Below, in pieces: positions 26,947 through 35,029 of a DNA stretch of 64,000 bases. The notes under the pieces were generated by a model. The model ran no database searches and had not been told where the DNA came from. It worked only from the letters and a program-made list of their open reading frames with translations. The position numbers were made by a program, and so were the translations under genes. Position 1 is the stretch's first letter. Each line of letters begins with the position of its first letter. This stretch comes from Akkermansiaceae bacterium (GTDB taxonomy: Bacteria; Verrucomicrobiota; Verrucomicrobiia; Verrucomicrobiales; Akkermansiaceae). Where the stretch lies: assembly GCA_028822935.1 (NCBI GenBank), contig JAPKCM010000004.1, forward strand, positions 62,001 through 126,000, in the 5' to 3' direction.

Positions 26947-29900
26947 TTAGTTTTTAGAAATGCGACCGTGCCGATGTTTTGTTTCCGAAATCGACTGCTC
27001 GAAAAGATAAGGAAGAAGCTCGAAACGTGCATGAGCCGTGACCGGAGCATGATCGTTTCGAGAATGGAGATGGACCGAGGGAACCCCCGGCGTGCGCAAA
27101 ATCGTCAGCGAATTCTGATCCAGACGTGACTCAAGATCCTCATCACTTTCAATGAGAGCTGTCACCCCAAGATTCATCGCCATTTTTTGCAAGTCCGGGG
27201 GAATCGAATCCGCTGACGAAAGCGTTAGAGAAATTCCTGCGGTCGTCGCCATGATCAAAGAGATTAGAAAATCTGAATTCTGAAAACCGGGCGTCAATCT
27301 CAAAGTCGCAGCTGGCCCCGGAAGGTAGCGAAAGACATTCGACTCAGGCTCTAACGCCGAAAGATCGTGATCCTTCGAGAACTCATTCCTCCACCAGAAA
27401 GCAGCGTTTTCAGCAGCAGACTGAAGTCGGATGAGATCTTCAGGTGGAGCTCCAGTGAGGATCTTCAACATCAATGCTTCAACATCTGAAGAAAGCGCCG
27501 CAGTGAGCCGTGGATTCCCCACCTCCTCGATCGCCACGAACTGACTCACATAGTTCGGCCCCCCTGCTTTCGCTCCCGGTCCAAGCGAAGAGTTTTTCCA
27601 TCCCCCAAAAGGTTGGCGTTGCACGATCGCTCCGGTGATCGAACGATTGATATAAGCGTTTCCCACTTCGACATTTGCGCGCCAGTAATCGAGTTCCACG
27701 GGATCGAGAGAATGGATTCCTCCCGTGAGCCCAAAATCGCTCGAGTTCTGAATGGCCACCGCCTCCTCGAGAGAATCGAAGGCAATGACAGAAAGAACGG
27801 GGCCAAAAAGCTCGGTGCGATGAATCCAAGAGCCCGCTTTCACTCCCACCCGGATTCCCGGTGTCCACAGGCAAGGATCCTCCGGGTCGGGCTGCGATGG
27901 CTCCAGCAACCAGCGTTCATCATCGTCCAGCTGCGTCAATCCACGAAGGAGTTCATCAGATGGCAGCTGCACCAATGGCGTCACCACGGACGAAGGCGAA
28001 GTCGCCGGACCCACAACCAACGAGGCAGCGGCTTCTCGCAAACGATCAAGAAAGCTTGTCTTTTCTATGAGCGAGCGCTCCACCAGCGCCACCGAAGCCG
28101 CCGAACATTTCTGCCCGGAATGCCCGAAGGCCGACTTCACGAGATCTTTAATCGCGAGATCAGGGTCTGCCGCAGAAGTGATCACGAGCGCATTTTTCCC
28201 TGAAGTCTCGGCATGAATTCGAAGATCCGGGCGCCACTCCAGAAACATCTCAGCGGTCAATGACGAACCAGTCAGGATGAGCGCCGAGATCCGGGGATCG
28301 GTGACAAGCGACTGACCAATCTTATTGTCCGGGACAGGGAGAAATTGCAGCGCGTCTCGCGGAATGCCAGCTCTCCAGAGAGCTTCCACCATCACCCTTG
28401 CTGTCGCGATCACTTCGGGGGCAGGTTTGATGATGACAGGGTTTCCCGCGATGAGCGCCGCCAAAATCCCACCACAGGGAATGGCGCAGGGAAAGTTCCA
28501 CGGGGGCGTGATAAAGACGGGACCAATGGGCTTGAGCGAAACGCCATCCTGCCACGCAGCATCGAGAAAACTGGTCGCATAGTAATTAGCAAAGTCGATC
28601 GCTTCCGAAACTTCAACATCGCCCTCCGCAGGTGCTTTTTTGGCTTCACGATTCATCACGGCAATGAGATCCCCGCGGGACCGGGCAAGCTCAGCTCCTG
28701 CCATCCGAATGAGCCGTGCCCGCTCTAACAAAGGAGTTTCACCCCAAGCCGATTCGGTCGCCCTTTTTAGGGAAGCTTCGATCACGACAGGATCATCGAT
28801 GAGGCTCGTATCCATTTGAGGAAGAGGTTCTCCGAGTAACTGGGACAACCATTCCTGATTCGCAGGGAGAGAGAAATCAGTATCCGCTGCATTGGCAAAA
28901 CCTTCTTCCTGGCAACGCGAATCCTCAGTCAATCTGTTCTGGCAACGCCAGGGGCCGACAGAGATCAAATCTTGTGAAGCACAGGCCTCAAGGAAGGCCT
29001 CGCGTTGACGAGTCCAAGCAAGGTTTCCAGGAGAGATTTCAAAGAGATCGCGCAGGAAGTTTCCCTCCGTGGTATTTTCGTCAAGTCGGCGAATCAAGTA
29101 AGCGATAGCCGCTTCTAAATCGTCTTCACCCACCACCGGGGCATAGAACAAAACCTTTTCGGCCTTCTCCAAAACGGCCCGCGCTTGCGGAGAAGCCATC
29201 CCCTCAAGCATCTCGATCTCCACAAAACCCTCTACTCCCTGTTCTTCTCTTACGACAAGCGCATAGGAGAGATCGAAGAGGTTATGCGAAGCCACCCCGA
29301 GGTTCACATGGGGAGCATTTTCAGGAAGACACGCGAAGTTGAGCATGCGCTTAAAATTGGCATCCACTTCTGTCTTCGTTCCATAAGGGGCCTGCTCCCA
29401 GTGATGAAGAACGGCATCGACCCGCTCCATCGCGAGGTTCGCGCCCTTGACCAAGCGAATCTTAATCGGGGCTCCCCGCTCCTTCGCCCACTCTGTCAAT
29501 TCTTGCTGTATGGGAAAGGCATCCGGAAGGTAGGACTGAAGAACGACCCCTGCGCGCAAAGAGACAAATTCAGGTTCCGACAGCACCATTTTGAAGACAT
29601 CAATCGTCAGTTGAAGATCGCGATATTCTTCCATATCAAGATTCACAAAAGCGGAAGGCGTCTGTGCTTGCGCAGCGCGGTAGAGCAAGCGAAGTCGCTC
29701 GGCCAGAACGTCGCGAGTTTCGTCGTAGGCCGTAAGATTGATCTGTGAAAAAATGGCGGAAAGTTTCACAGAGATGTACGTCGCTTGCCCCGAGGAAAGC
29801 GCGTCCATATTTTGCTGCAGGCGATGCTGCGCTTCCTTTTCACTGAGAACAGCTTCACCTAAAACATTCAGGTTAATCTCCGCGTGTTGCCTCTGACGGA

Positions 29901-30321
29901 ATGCCGTGTGAGCGGCCAGCGACTTTGGGTCGGCAGGCAAGATGACGTCTTTAGATTCCTTCCTGAGTCGTCGGCTGATCGCGGGCATCACCACCGATGG
30001 AAGATAGCTGGAAGCAGCGGCTCCCAGTTTCATTAAGAAACGATCAAAGGGCTTCAAATACGCAGGAGCACCATAGGTCTTCAGCAGGTCTCGAAAGAGC
30101 TTAGCAGCCCGCTTCGACACCGGGATCCGAAGAATGCGATCGGTGAGATGAAAGGTGAGTTCCTTCCCTTGCGGATCATCCATCAGCGCCGCGAGCTTTT
30201 CGCCTTCACTTCTTTCGCTCGCAGTCTCAAGCGACTTCGAGCGCACAAGAAGTTCTTCGGCCAGCTCGACAGCTTCGGCTGTCAGATTTTTGGAGGCAAT
30301 CATGCGGTCAGGAAGAAACAT
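26947..30321 (-). CDS. putA: Bifunctional proline dehydrogenase / L-glutamate gamma-semialdehyde dehydrogenase
   Basis: A 1124-residue PutA that oxidises proline to glutamate in two steps, using FAD and then NAD. The proline dehydrogenase domain covers roughly residues 110-430, with YISVKLSAIFSQINLTAYDE and IKIRLVKGANLAMERVDAVL. The aldehyde dehydrogenase domain covers about 500-990, with PWNFPCAIPCGG, HAETSGKNALVI and catalytic Cys739 in FGHSGQKCSAAS. There is no N-terminal ribbon-helix-helix domain, so it is not self-regulating as in enteric PutA. An extra C-terminal region of about 130 residues follows. It is divergent from a PAS-AraC regulator that is the obvious candidate controller. Confidence 0.95.
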   Translation of the reverse strand: MFLPDRMIASKNLTAEAVELAEELLVRSKSLETASERSEGEKLAALMDDPQGKELTFHLTDRILRIPVSKRAAKLFRDLLKTYGAPAYLKPFDRFLMKLGAAASSYLPSVVMPAISRRLRKESKDVILPADPKSLAAHTAFRQRQHAEINLNVLGEAVLSEKEAQHRLQQNMDALSSGQATYISVKLSAIFSQINLTAYDETRDVLAERLRLLYRAAQAQTPSAFVNLDMEEYRDLQLTIDVFKMVLSEPEFVSLRAGVVLQSYLPDAFPIQQELTEWAKERGAPIKIRLVKGANLAMERVDAVLHHWEQAPYGTKTEVDANFKRMLNFACLPENAPHVNLGVASHNLFDLSYALVVREEQGVEGFVEIEMLEGMASPQARAVLEKAEKVLFYAPVVGEDDLEAAIAYLIRRLDENTTEGNFLRDLFEISPGNLAWTRQREAFLEACASQDLISVGPWRCQNRLTEDSRCQEEGFANAADTDFSLPANQEWLSQLLGEPLPQMDTSLIDDPVVIEASLKRATESAWGETPLLERARLIRMAGAELARSRGDLIAVMNREAKKAPAEGDVEVSEAIDFANYYATSFLDAAWQDGVSLKPIGPVFITPPWNFPCAIPCGGILAALIAGNPVIIKPAPEVIATARVMVEALWRAGIPRDALQFLPVPDNKIGQSLVTDPRISALILTGSSLTAEMFLEWRPDLRIHAETSGKNALVITSAADPDLAIKDLVKSAFGHSGQKCSAASVALVERSLIEKTSFLDRLREAAASLVVGPATSPSSVVTPLVQLPSDELLRGLTQLDDDERWLLEPSQPDPEDPCLWTPGIRVGVKAGSWIHRTELFGPVLSVIAFDSLEEAVAIQNSSDFGLTGGIHSLDPVELDYWRANVEVGNAYINRSITGAIVQRQPFGGWKNSSLGPGAKAGGPNYVSQFVAIEEVGNPRLTAALSSDVEALMLKILTGAPPEDLIRLQSAAENAAFWWRNEFSKDHDLSALEPESNVFRYLPGPAATLRLTPGFQNSDFLISLIMATTAGISLTLSSADSIPPDLQKMAMNLGVTALIESDEDLESRLDQNSLTILRTPGVPSVHLHSRNDHAPVTAHARFELLPYLFEQSISETKHRHGRISKN

Positions 30322-30406
30322 ACCCTAAAGGTAGCACAGCCCGTCTTGACCGATCCGGCTGCAAAGACAGTTTTTATTGTCAACGAAAAGAAGTAGACTT
30401 TTGAAA

Positions 30407-31156
30407 ATGACGGCTCGAGAACTCAGGGATCAATTCTTATCCAAGGTAGAGGATGGAACGCTAACGGAGCGCCTATTCAGCGAAATCCCGGATGTCGTTT
30501 TTTGTCTCAAGAACCTCGAGAGGGTTTATGTTTCGGCCAACGATGCCTTTGCCGAACGCGTCGGCCTTGGATCCCGTTGGGAAGTGGTGGGAAAGACAGC
30601 CGAAGATCTCTTCCCCAAGGTGCTGGCCGACCACTATCAAGAGCAGGATAACGAAGTCATCGAAAGCCAAGAGGGATTTCGCGAACGCCTGGAACTAGTG
30701 CCCCTCCGCGATGGCAGCCTCGGGTGGTTCCTTGCCAGCAAGGTCCCCATTTATGGGGAAGGGCATCACGTCATCGGACTCGCTTCCATTTCCCGCGACC
30801 TCAAAATCCCCTCCGGAAAAGAACAGGGATTTGCGCAACTCGTCGGAGTTGTTAGAGAGATCGAAAATCATTTTCGCGATGATCTCTGCCGTCGTCATTT
30901 GGCGACTCAAGCAGACATGAGCGAAGCGCAGCTCGAACGGCGAATGAAGCGCGTCTTTGGCATGAGCCTAAGTGGTCTCATTCGGAAGACCCGGGTTGAG
31001 CATGGCTCACGGCTCCTTGTCGAAACAAAGAAGAGCCTCTCTGAAATCGCGCAGGATTGCGGCTACAGCGAGCAGTCCGCTTTCACGCGCCAGTTCAAAT
31101 CCACCGTGGGAATTCCGCCCGGGAAATATCGCGGCGAATTTGGCGGATGGTGGTGA
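30407..31156 (+). CDS. PAS domain-containing AraC-family transcriptional regulator
   Basis: A one-component regulator of 249 residues. I prefer ATG 30407 over the upstream TTG at 30377. The N-terminal half is a PAS sensor (FSEIPDVVFCLKNLERVYVS, then NDAFAERVG and LVPLRDGSLGWFLASKVPIY). The C-terminal half is an AraC double helix-turn-helix (MSEAQLERRMKRVFGMSLSG, then SLSEIAQDCGYSEQSAFTRQ FKSTVGIPPGKYR). It is divergent from putA with 85 bases between starts, so control of proline catabolism is likely but unproven. It ends 3 bases from the convergent rsgA. Confidence 0.88.
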   Translation: MTARELRDQFLSKVEDGTLTERLFSEIPDVVFCLKNLERVYVSANDAFAERVGLGSRWEVVGKTAEDLFPKVLADHYQEQDNEVIESQEGFRERLELVPLRDGSLGWFLASKVPIYGEGHHVIGLASISRDLKIPSGKEQGFAQLVGVVREIENHFRDDLCRRHLATQADMSEAQLERRMKRVFGMSLSGLIRKTRVEHGSRLLVETKKSLSEIAQDCGYSEQSAFTRQFKSTVGIPPGKYRGEFGGWW

Positions 31157-31159
31157 GCG

Positions 31160-32263
31160 CTAAAGCTCTCCCCGGTCCTGCTTGCCCTCATCGACACGAT
31201 CTTCGTGATTTCGCGCCTTCACGGCATTTCGCTTAGTCCAGCGCTCGACGATCATCTGGCGTTTTTTCTTTCTGAAAGAAAGCTCCTCGATCTCTTCATC
31301 AAGACGAAGAAATCCTTCGTAGCGCGCGGAGTTGAGTTCCCCCGCTTTCACGGCCGCCGCGATAGCACAGCCCTTGTCGCCCTGGTGCTTACAGTCACGA
31401 AATTTGCATTGATTCGTGAGATCTTCGACATCAGCAAAACTCTCCCGAAGAGTCTCTTCATCGGTCCACATTTGAACCTCTCGAATCCCCGGGTTATCGA
31501 CCAACATTCCGCCATCAGGTAAGACGACGAGTTCGCGTGCCACCGTGGTGTGGCGCCCTTTCCCGGTCACCTCGTTCACTTCTCCGGTCCAAAGCCATTC
31601 CTCACCCAAGAGCTGGTTCACCAAAGTCGATTTGCCGACACCACTCGATCCCACCATCGTGAGCGTCGTCCCGGGCGTGAGATAGGATTGGATCACTTCG
31701 AGTCCTTCCTTGCGGGTCGCGCTGGTGACGTGGACTTCTGCATCACTCCAGAGAGCCTGAATTTCCTCACGGGCTTGCGCGTTTGTTTCCTCATCAAAGA
31801 GATCCGACTTGTTAACCAAGACGACACATTTGGCACCGCTTCGCGAAACGATCGCAAAGTAACGCTCCATCCGACGGACATTAAAATCAGCCCCTGCATC
31901 GGTCACCACCACGACTACATCGACGTTGGCAGCCATGACCTGTTCCTGGCTACTTTTCCCCGGAGCCTTTCTCGAAAAACAAGTTTTGCGTGGAAGGCGG
32001 GCGCGAATGAGATGTTCATCATCCTCTCCCCCACCAAGTTCGAGCGCAACCCAATCGCCCACCGCTGGCAGATCAGCATCGCAAGTGGCCTCATGCCAGA
32101 CCTTGCCGCCCACGACACAATCGATCTCTTCGCCGCCGTCCAGAAGAGCCGAAAAATTGATCTTCGTCTCCGTTGTCAGCCGGGCCGGAACCCACTCTTT
32201 TTTAGACACCTTTTCAAAGGCATCTTCGAAAAAGCCGTCCCATCCCAGATCACTTAATTCCAC
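31160..32263 (-). CDS. rsgA: Ribosome small subunit-dependent GTPase A
   Basis: RsgA (YjeQ) checks late 30S assembly; this one is 367 residues. It has the circularly permuted GTPase order: NKSDL (G4), then VTSATRKEGL (G5), then the P-loop GSSGVGKSTLVNQLLG, then DNPGIRE (G3). The N-terminal OB-fold region is present (VGDWVALELGGGEDDEHLIR). The C-terminal zinc motif reads CKFRDCKHQGDKGC, with Cys, Cys, His and Cys ligands. It follows ribF on the same strand with a 115-base gap. Confidence 0.95.
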   Translation of the reverse strand: MELSDLGWDGFFEDAFEKVSKKEWVPARLTTETKINFSALLDGGEEIDCVVGGKVWHEATCDADLPAVGDWVALELGGGEDDEHLIRARLPRKTCFSRKAPGKSSQEQVMAANVDVVVVVTDAGADFNVRRMERYFAIVSRSGAKCVVLVNKSDLFDEETNAQAREEIQALWSDAEVHVTSATRKEGLEVIQSYLTPGTTLTMVGSSGVGKSTLVNQLLGEEWLWTGEVNEVTGKGRHTTVARELVVLPDGGMLVDNPGIREVQMWTDEETLRESFADVEDLTNQCKFRDCKHQGDKGCAIAAAVKAGELNSARYEGFLRLDEEIEELSFRKKKRQMIVERWTKRNAVKARNHEDRVDEGKQDRGEL

Positions 32264-32378
32264 GCCGTAGATTTCTACCCGAGGAGCTCAGAAAAAAAAG
32301 TTTCATTTTTTTGCACGAACATGATTCCAACGGTCATTCGATCGAAAAGGAAGACCGGAGCTTTCACCTCTTCTGCAT

Positions 32379-33290
32379 TTAGAAAAGGTCTCGCTCTTTT
32401 GATCCCAGGATATCGCGGGCAATCTGCTCTTTCAGCGCCTCGATTCCCGAGAATTTCATTTCGTCACGGATCTTCTCGCAAAAACCCACTTCCAAAAACC
32501 AGCCGTAAGCATCTGGGACCTCTTCGCTGAAAAGATGCACTTCGAGCGAGCGCCGGCTTGAGTCATCCACCGTAGGTCGAACGCCGACATTGGCCACGCC
32601 TTTGACCCACTCCCCCTTCCATCGCGCCTGAACGAGGTAAACTCCATTGGGCGGGAGTTGTTCGTGCGGGACGGATACGTTGGCCGTCGGAAATCCGAGC
32701 TGGCGGCCCAACTGACGTCCCTGCTTCACTTCGCCGTAGACCGAATAGTATCGTCCCAGCAAGGATGCCGCAGTCGCCAGATCTTGGCTTTTAAGCGCTC
32801 CGCGAATTTTGGTGCTACTGATCCGCTCCCCTTCGAGTAACACAGGTTCTACCCCTACCACCGGCACGGAGCCCGCCCACGCTGTGAGTTTTTCAAGATT
32901 TCCTGCTCTCCCTTTTCCAAAAGCCCAATCGCTTCCCGCGGCCAAACGTTGCACTCCGGTAGCAAAAAGTTCGTCAGCAAAGCTCTGGGCCGGAAGAGCA
33001 GCAAAGTTTTTCGTGAACTCAACCACGCACAGAAAATCAACTCCCAAGGATTCTAAAATAAGCTCCTGATGGGCCAAGGAAGTCAGGATCCGACGGGGAG
33101 CATGGTCCGGCGCAAGCACTTGGACCGGATGAGGATCGAAGGTAAGAACACCCACTCGCTCACATCCACGAGCAGCATCAATGACCGCCTGATGACCAAG
33201 GTGCAATCCATCAAAGACACCAAGAGCCAGACCGAAATCACTCTCCGTCGTCGAAAGTTCCTGGAGTCCATGAAAGCACTGCATACCCAA
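32379..33290 (-). CDS. ribF: Bifunctional riboflavin kinase / FAD synthetase
   Basis: RibF makes FMN and then FAD from riboflavin; 303 residues. The N-terminal nucleotidyltransferase domain has GVFDGLHLGHQAVIDAA (the HxGH-type site) and ISSTKIRGALKS. The C-terminal flavokinase domain has GRQLGFPTANVSVP, PPNGVYLVQARW and NVGVRPTVDD. It is 35 bases downstream of ftsZ on the same strand and likely cotranscribed. The product also feeds the FAD/FMN enzymes seen elsewhere in the window, although that is general supply rather than a specific link. Confidence 0.96.
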   Translation of the reverse strand: MGMQCFHGLQELSTTESDFGLALGVFDGLHLGHQAVIDAARGCERVGVLTFDPHPVQVLAPDHAPRRILTSLAHQELILESLGVDFLCVVEFTKNFAALPAQSFADELFATGVQRLAAGSDWAFGKGRAGNLEKLTAWAGSVPVVGVEPVLLEGERISSTKIRGALKSQDLATAASLLGRYYSVYGEVKQGRQLGRQLGFPTANVSVPHEQLPPNGVYLVQARWKGEWVKGVANVGVRPTVDDSSRRSLEVHLFSEEVPDAYGWFLEVGFCEKIRDEMKFSGIEALKEQIARDILGSKERDLF

Positions 33291-33325
33291 ATTCTAGGCA
33301 GAAAAAGCGCCTCCTAAAAGCCCTC

Positions 33326-34843
33326 TTACTTCAGGCGACCTTTCCGGCGAAGATAAGGCGGAATATCGAGATCTTCCCCTTTTTCAACATTGGGATCTCC
33401 ACCGGCAAAACGACCTTTCGGCCCGCCTTCGAGTGCCAGCTCTCCTTGACCCGCTGACTTCTTTCCCACCGGCGCTTCGTGAAGTTCTTCTTCCGGGGAT
33501 TCCGATTCGACCACTGGTTCAAGCTGAACCACTTCTTCGTCGATATCGGGAATTTCATCATCCTCCACAACCCGGAGTTCTGGGACGGCAAAATCTTCTT
33601 CAGGCTCAATCCTGGCCTCCTGCACCTCAAGCTCTTCCTCGGTCTCCACGGCATCTTCTTCGACCTCATCCACCGTTTCAAAAACAGCCCCCATCTCTTC
33701 TTCCTCAACAGATTCGATATCACCCTCTAAGCCGCTCTCTTCCTCAATTTCCACTTCTACGACGAACTCTTCCGCCTCTTCCATTTTCGGCTCAGAGGCT
33801 ACTTCTTCGACTTCCTCAGCGAGGACAGGCTCCTCCACTTCGGGAAGGTCGGTAATTGAAACCATCTTGAGCCGATCTTCCGGCAAGGCGCTGATAATCG
33901 TCACACTCAACGAGTCTTTCATCGCCTTATCCGTGGCCGCGCCAAAGAGAACGTGGGCGTCTTCCGGAAGATGTTTCATGAGGCCTTCCATCAGAAGTTC
34001 GATTTCGAAAAGCGTCATGTCATCGCCTCCGCAAATATGCACCAAGACAGTGGTGGCATCTGCCAAAAGGGATCCGCGATCCAGCAGCGGACTATTCAAA
34101 GCCGACTTGAGCGCGCCTTGAGCCCGATTTTCGCCGCGTGCGAGGCCCGAACCAAAGAGACAACGCGAACGAGTCGTCTTCAGCGCCGACATCAGCTCAT
34201 CAAGGCCCACATTGATCAGTCCGGGACGAAGAACGAGGCGAGAAACTGCCGTAATGCTGTCAGAAATCATGCGATCCGCAGCTGAAAAGGCTTCATGAAC
34301 TCCCTGCTTGGGAAGGACCAGCTCGCCCATGCGCCCATTGTCAAAAGTCACTAAAGCGTTCGCCAGCACCGCAAGCTGATTGAGCGATTCTTCCGCTTGT
34401 TCGCGCCGACGGCGCCCCTCAAATCCAAAGGGCATGGTTGCAAATACCACCACAAAAGCACCAGCCTCGCGCGCCAAGCGGACCACAATCGGAGCAGCTC
34501 CCGAACCTGTTCCGCCACCGAGTCCTACGCAGATAAAGACGATTTGACGGTCACGAAAAGATTCACGGATCTCCGTTTCAGCCTCAAGAATAGAATTTTG
34601 GCCCAACTCAGGATCACCTCCAGCCCCAAGACCCTTCGTCAAATCGCGCCCTAATTGAATCTTCTCGCCCGCCACTGAACTGGCCAGCGTCCGCACATCA
34701 GTATTCAGCGCCAGAAGCTCTGCACCCTCAATTCCATCAAGGGCTACGCGATCCAACATATTGGCTCCGGCTCCTCCCAGGCCCACTATTTTGACAGCAC
34801 TCTCAGGGATAGTCTGCTGGCGGTCGCGTTCGAATTTGATCAT
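33326..34843 (-). CDS. ftsZ: Cell division protein FtsZ with long acidic linker and altered synergy loop
   Basis: The tubulin-like division GTPase, 505 residues. The GTP-binding signature is GLGGGTGSGAAP (GGGTGSGA at 109-116), and MPFGFEGRRRREQAEESL follows. The T7 synergy loop reads PGLINVGLDELMSALK. The usual NxDxxD (two catalytic aspartates) is here Asn210-Val-Gly-Leu-Asp-Glu215. After residue 330 comes a linker of about 150 residues dominated by Glu, Val and Asp. The end DLDIPPYLRRKGRLK is a classical C-terminal peptide for ZipA/FtsA-type partners. ftsA and murein genes are not adjacent. It is followed by ribF. Confidence 0.95.
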   Translation of the reverse strand: MIKFERDRQQTIPESAVKIVGLGGAGANMLDRVALDGIEGAELLALNTDVRTLASSVAGEKIQLGRDLTKGLGAGGDPELGQNSILEAETEIRESFRDRQIVFICVGLGGGTGSGAAPIVVRLAREAGAFVVVFATMPFGFEGRRRREQAEESLNQLAVLANALVTFDNGRMGELVLPKQGVHEAFSAADRMISDSITAVSRLVLRPGLINVGLDELMSALKTTRSRCLFGSGLARGENRAQGALKSALNSPLLDRGSLLADATTVLVHICGGDDMTLFEIELLMEGLMKHLPEDAHVLFGAATDKAMKDSLSVTIISALPEDRLKMVSITDLPEVEEPVLAEEVEEVASEPKMEEAEEFVVEVEIEEESGLEGDIESVEEEEMGAVFETVDEVEEDAVETEEELEVQEARIEPEEDFAVPELRVVEDDEIPDIDEEVVQLEPVVESESPEEELHEAPVGKKSAGQGELALEGGPKGRFAGGDPNVEKGEDLDIPPYLRRKGRLK

Positions 34844-35029
34844 AATAAGTTGAAATTTAAGATCGGTTTACCAATGGAAATTCTAAGATGCGAGAGAAAA
34901 AGACAACAAAAAAACCTTAGAGCATCGTTAAATAGGAGTGACTCTTCCTAAATTCTCGCTGGTCCCAGCACGTTTCACCTGCAAGAGTCCCACAAAGGAC
35001 ATTGTGTTTCCAGAGAACACCTCATCGCC

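Noticed and set aside
32288-32315. Possible terminator between ribF and rsgA (A-run, GTTTC, T-run).
   Set aside because: The stem would be A/T only with no GC base, so a stable terminator is not supported.
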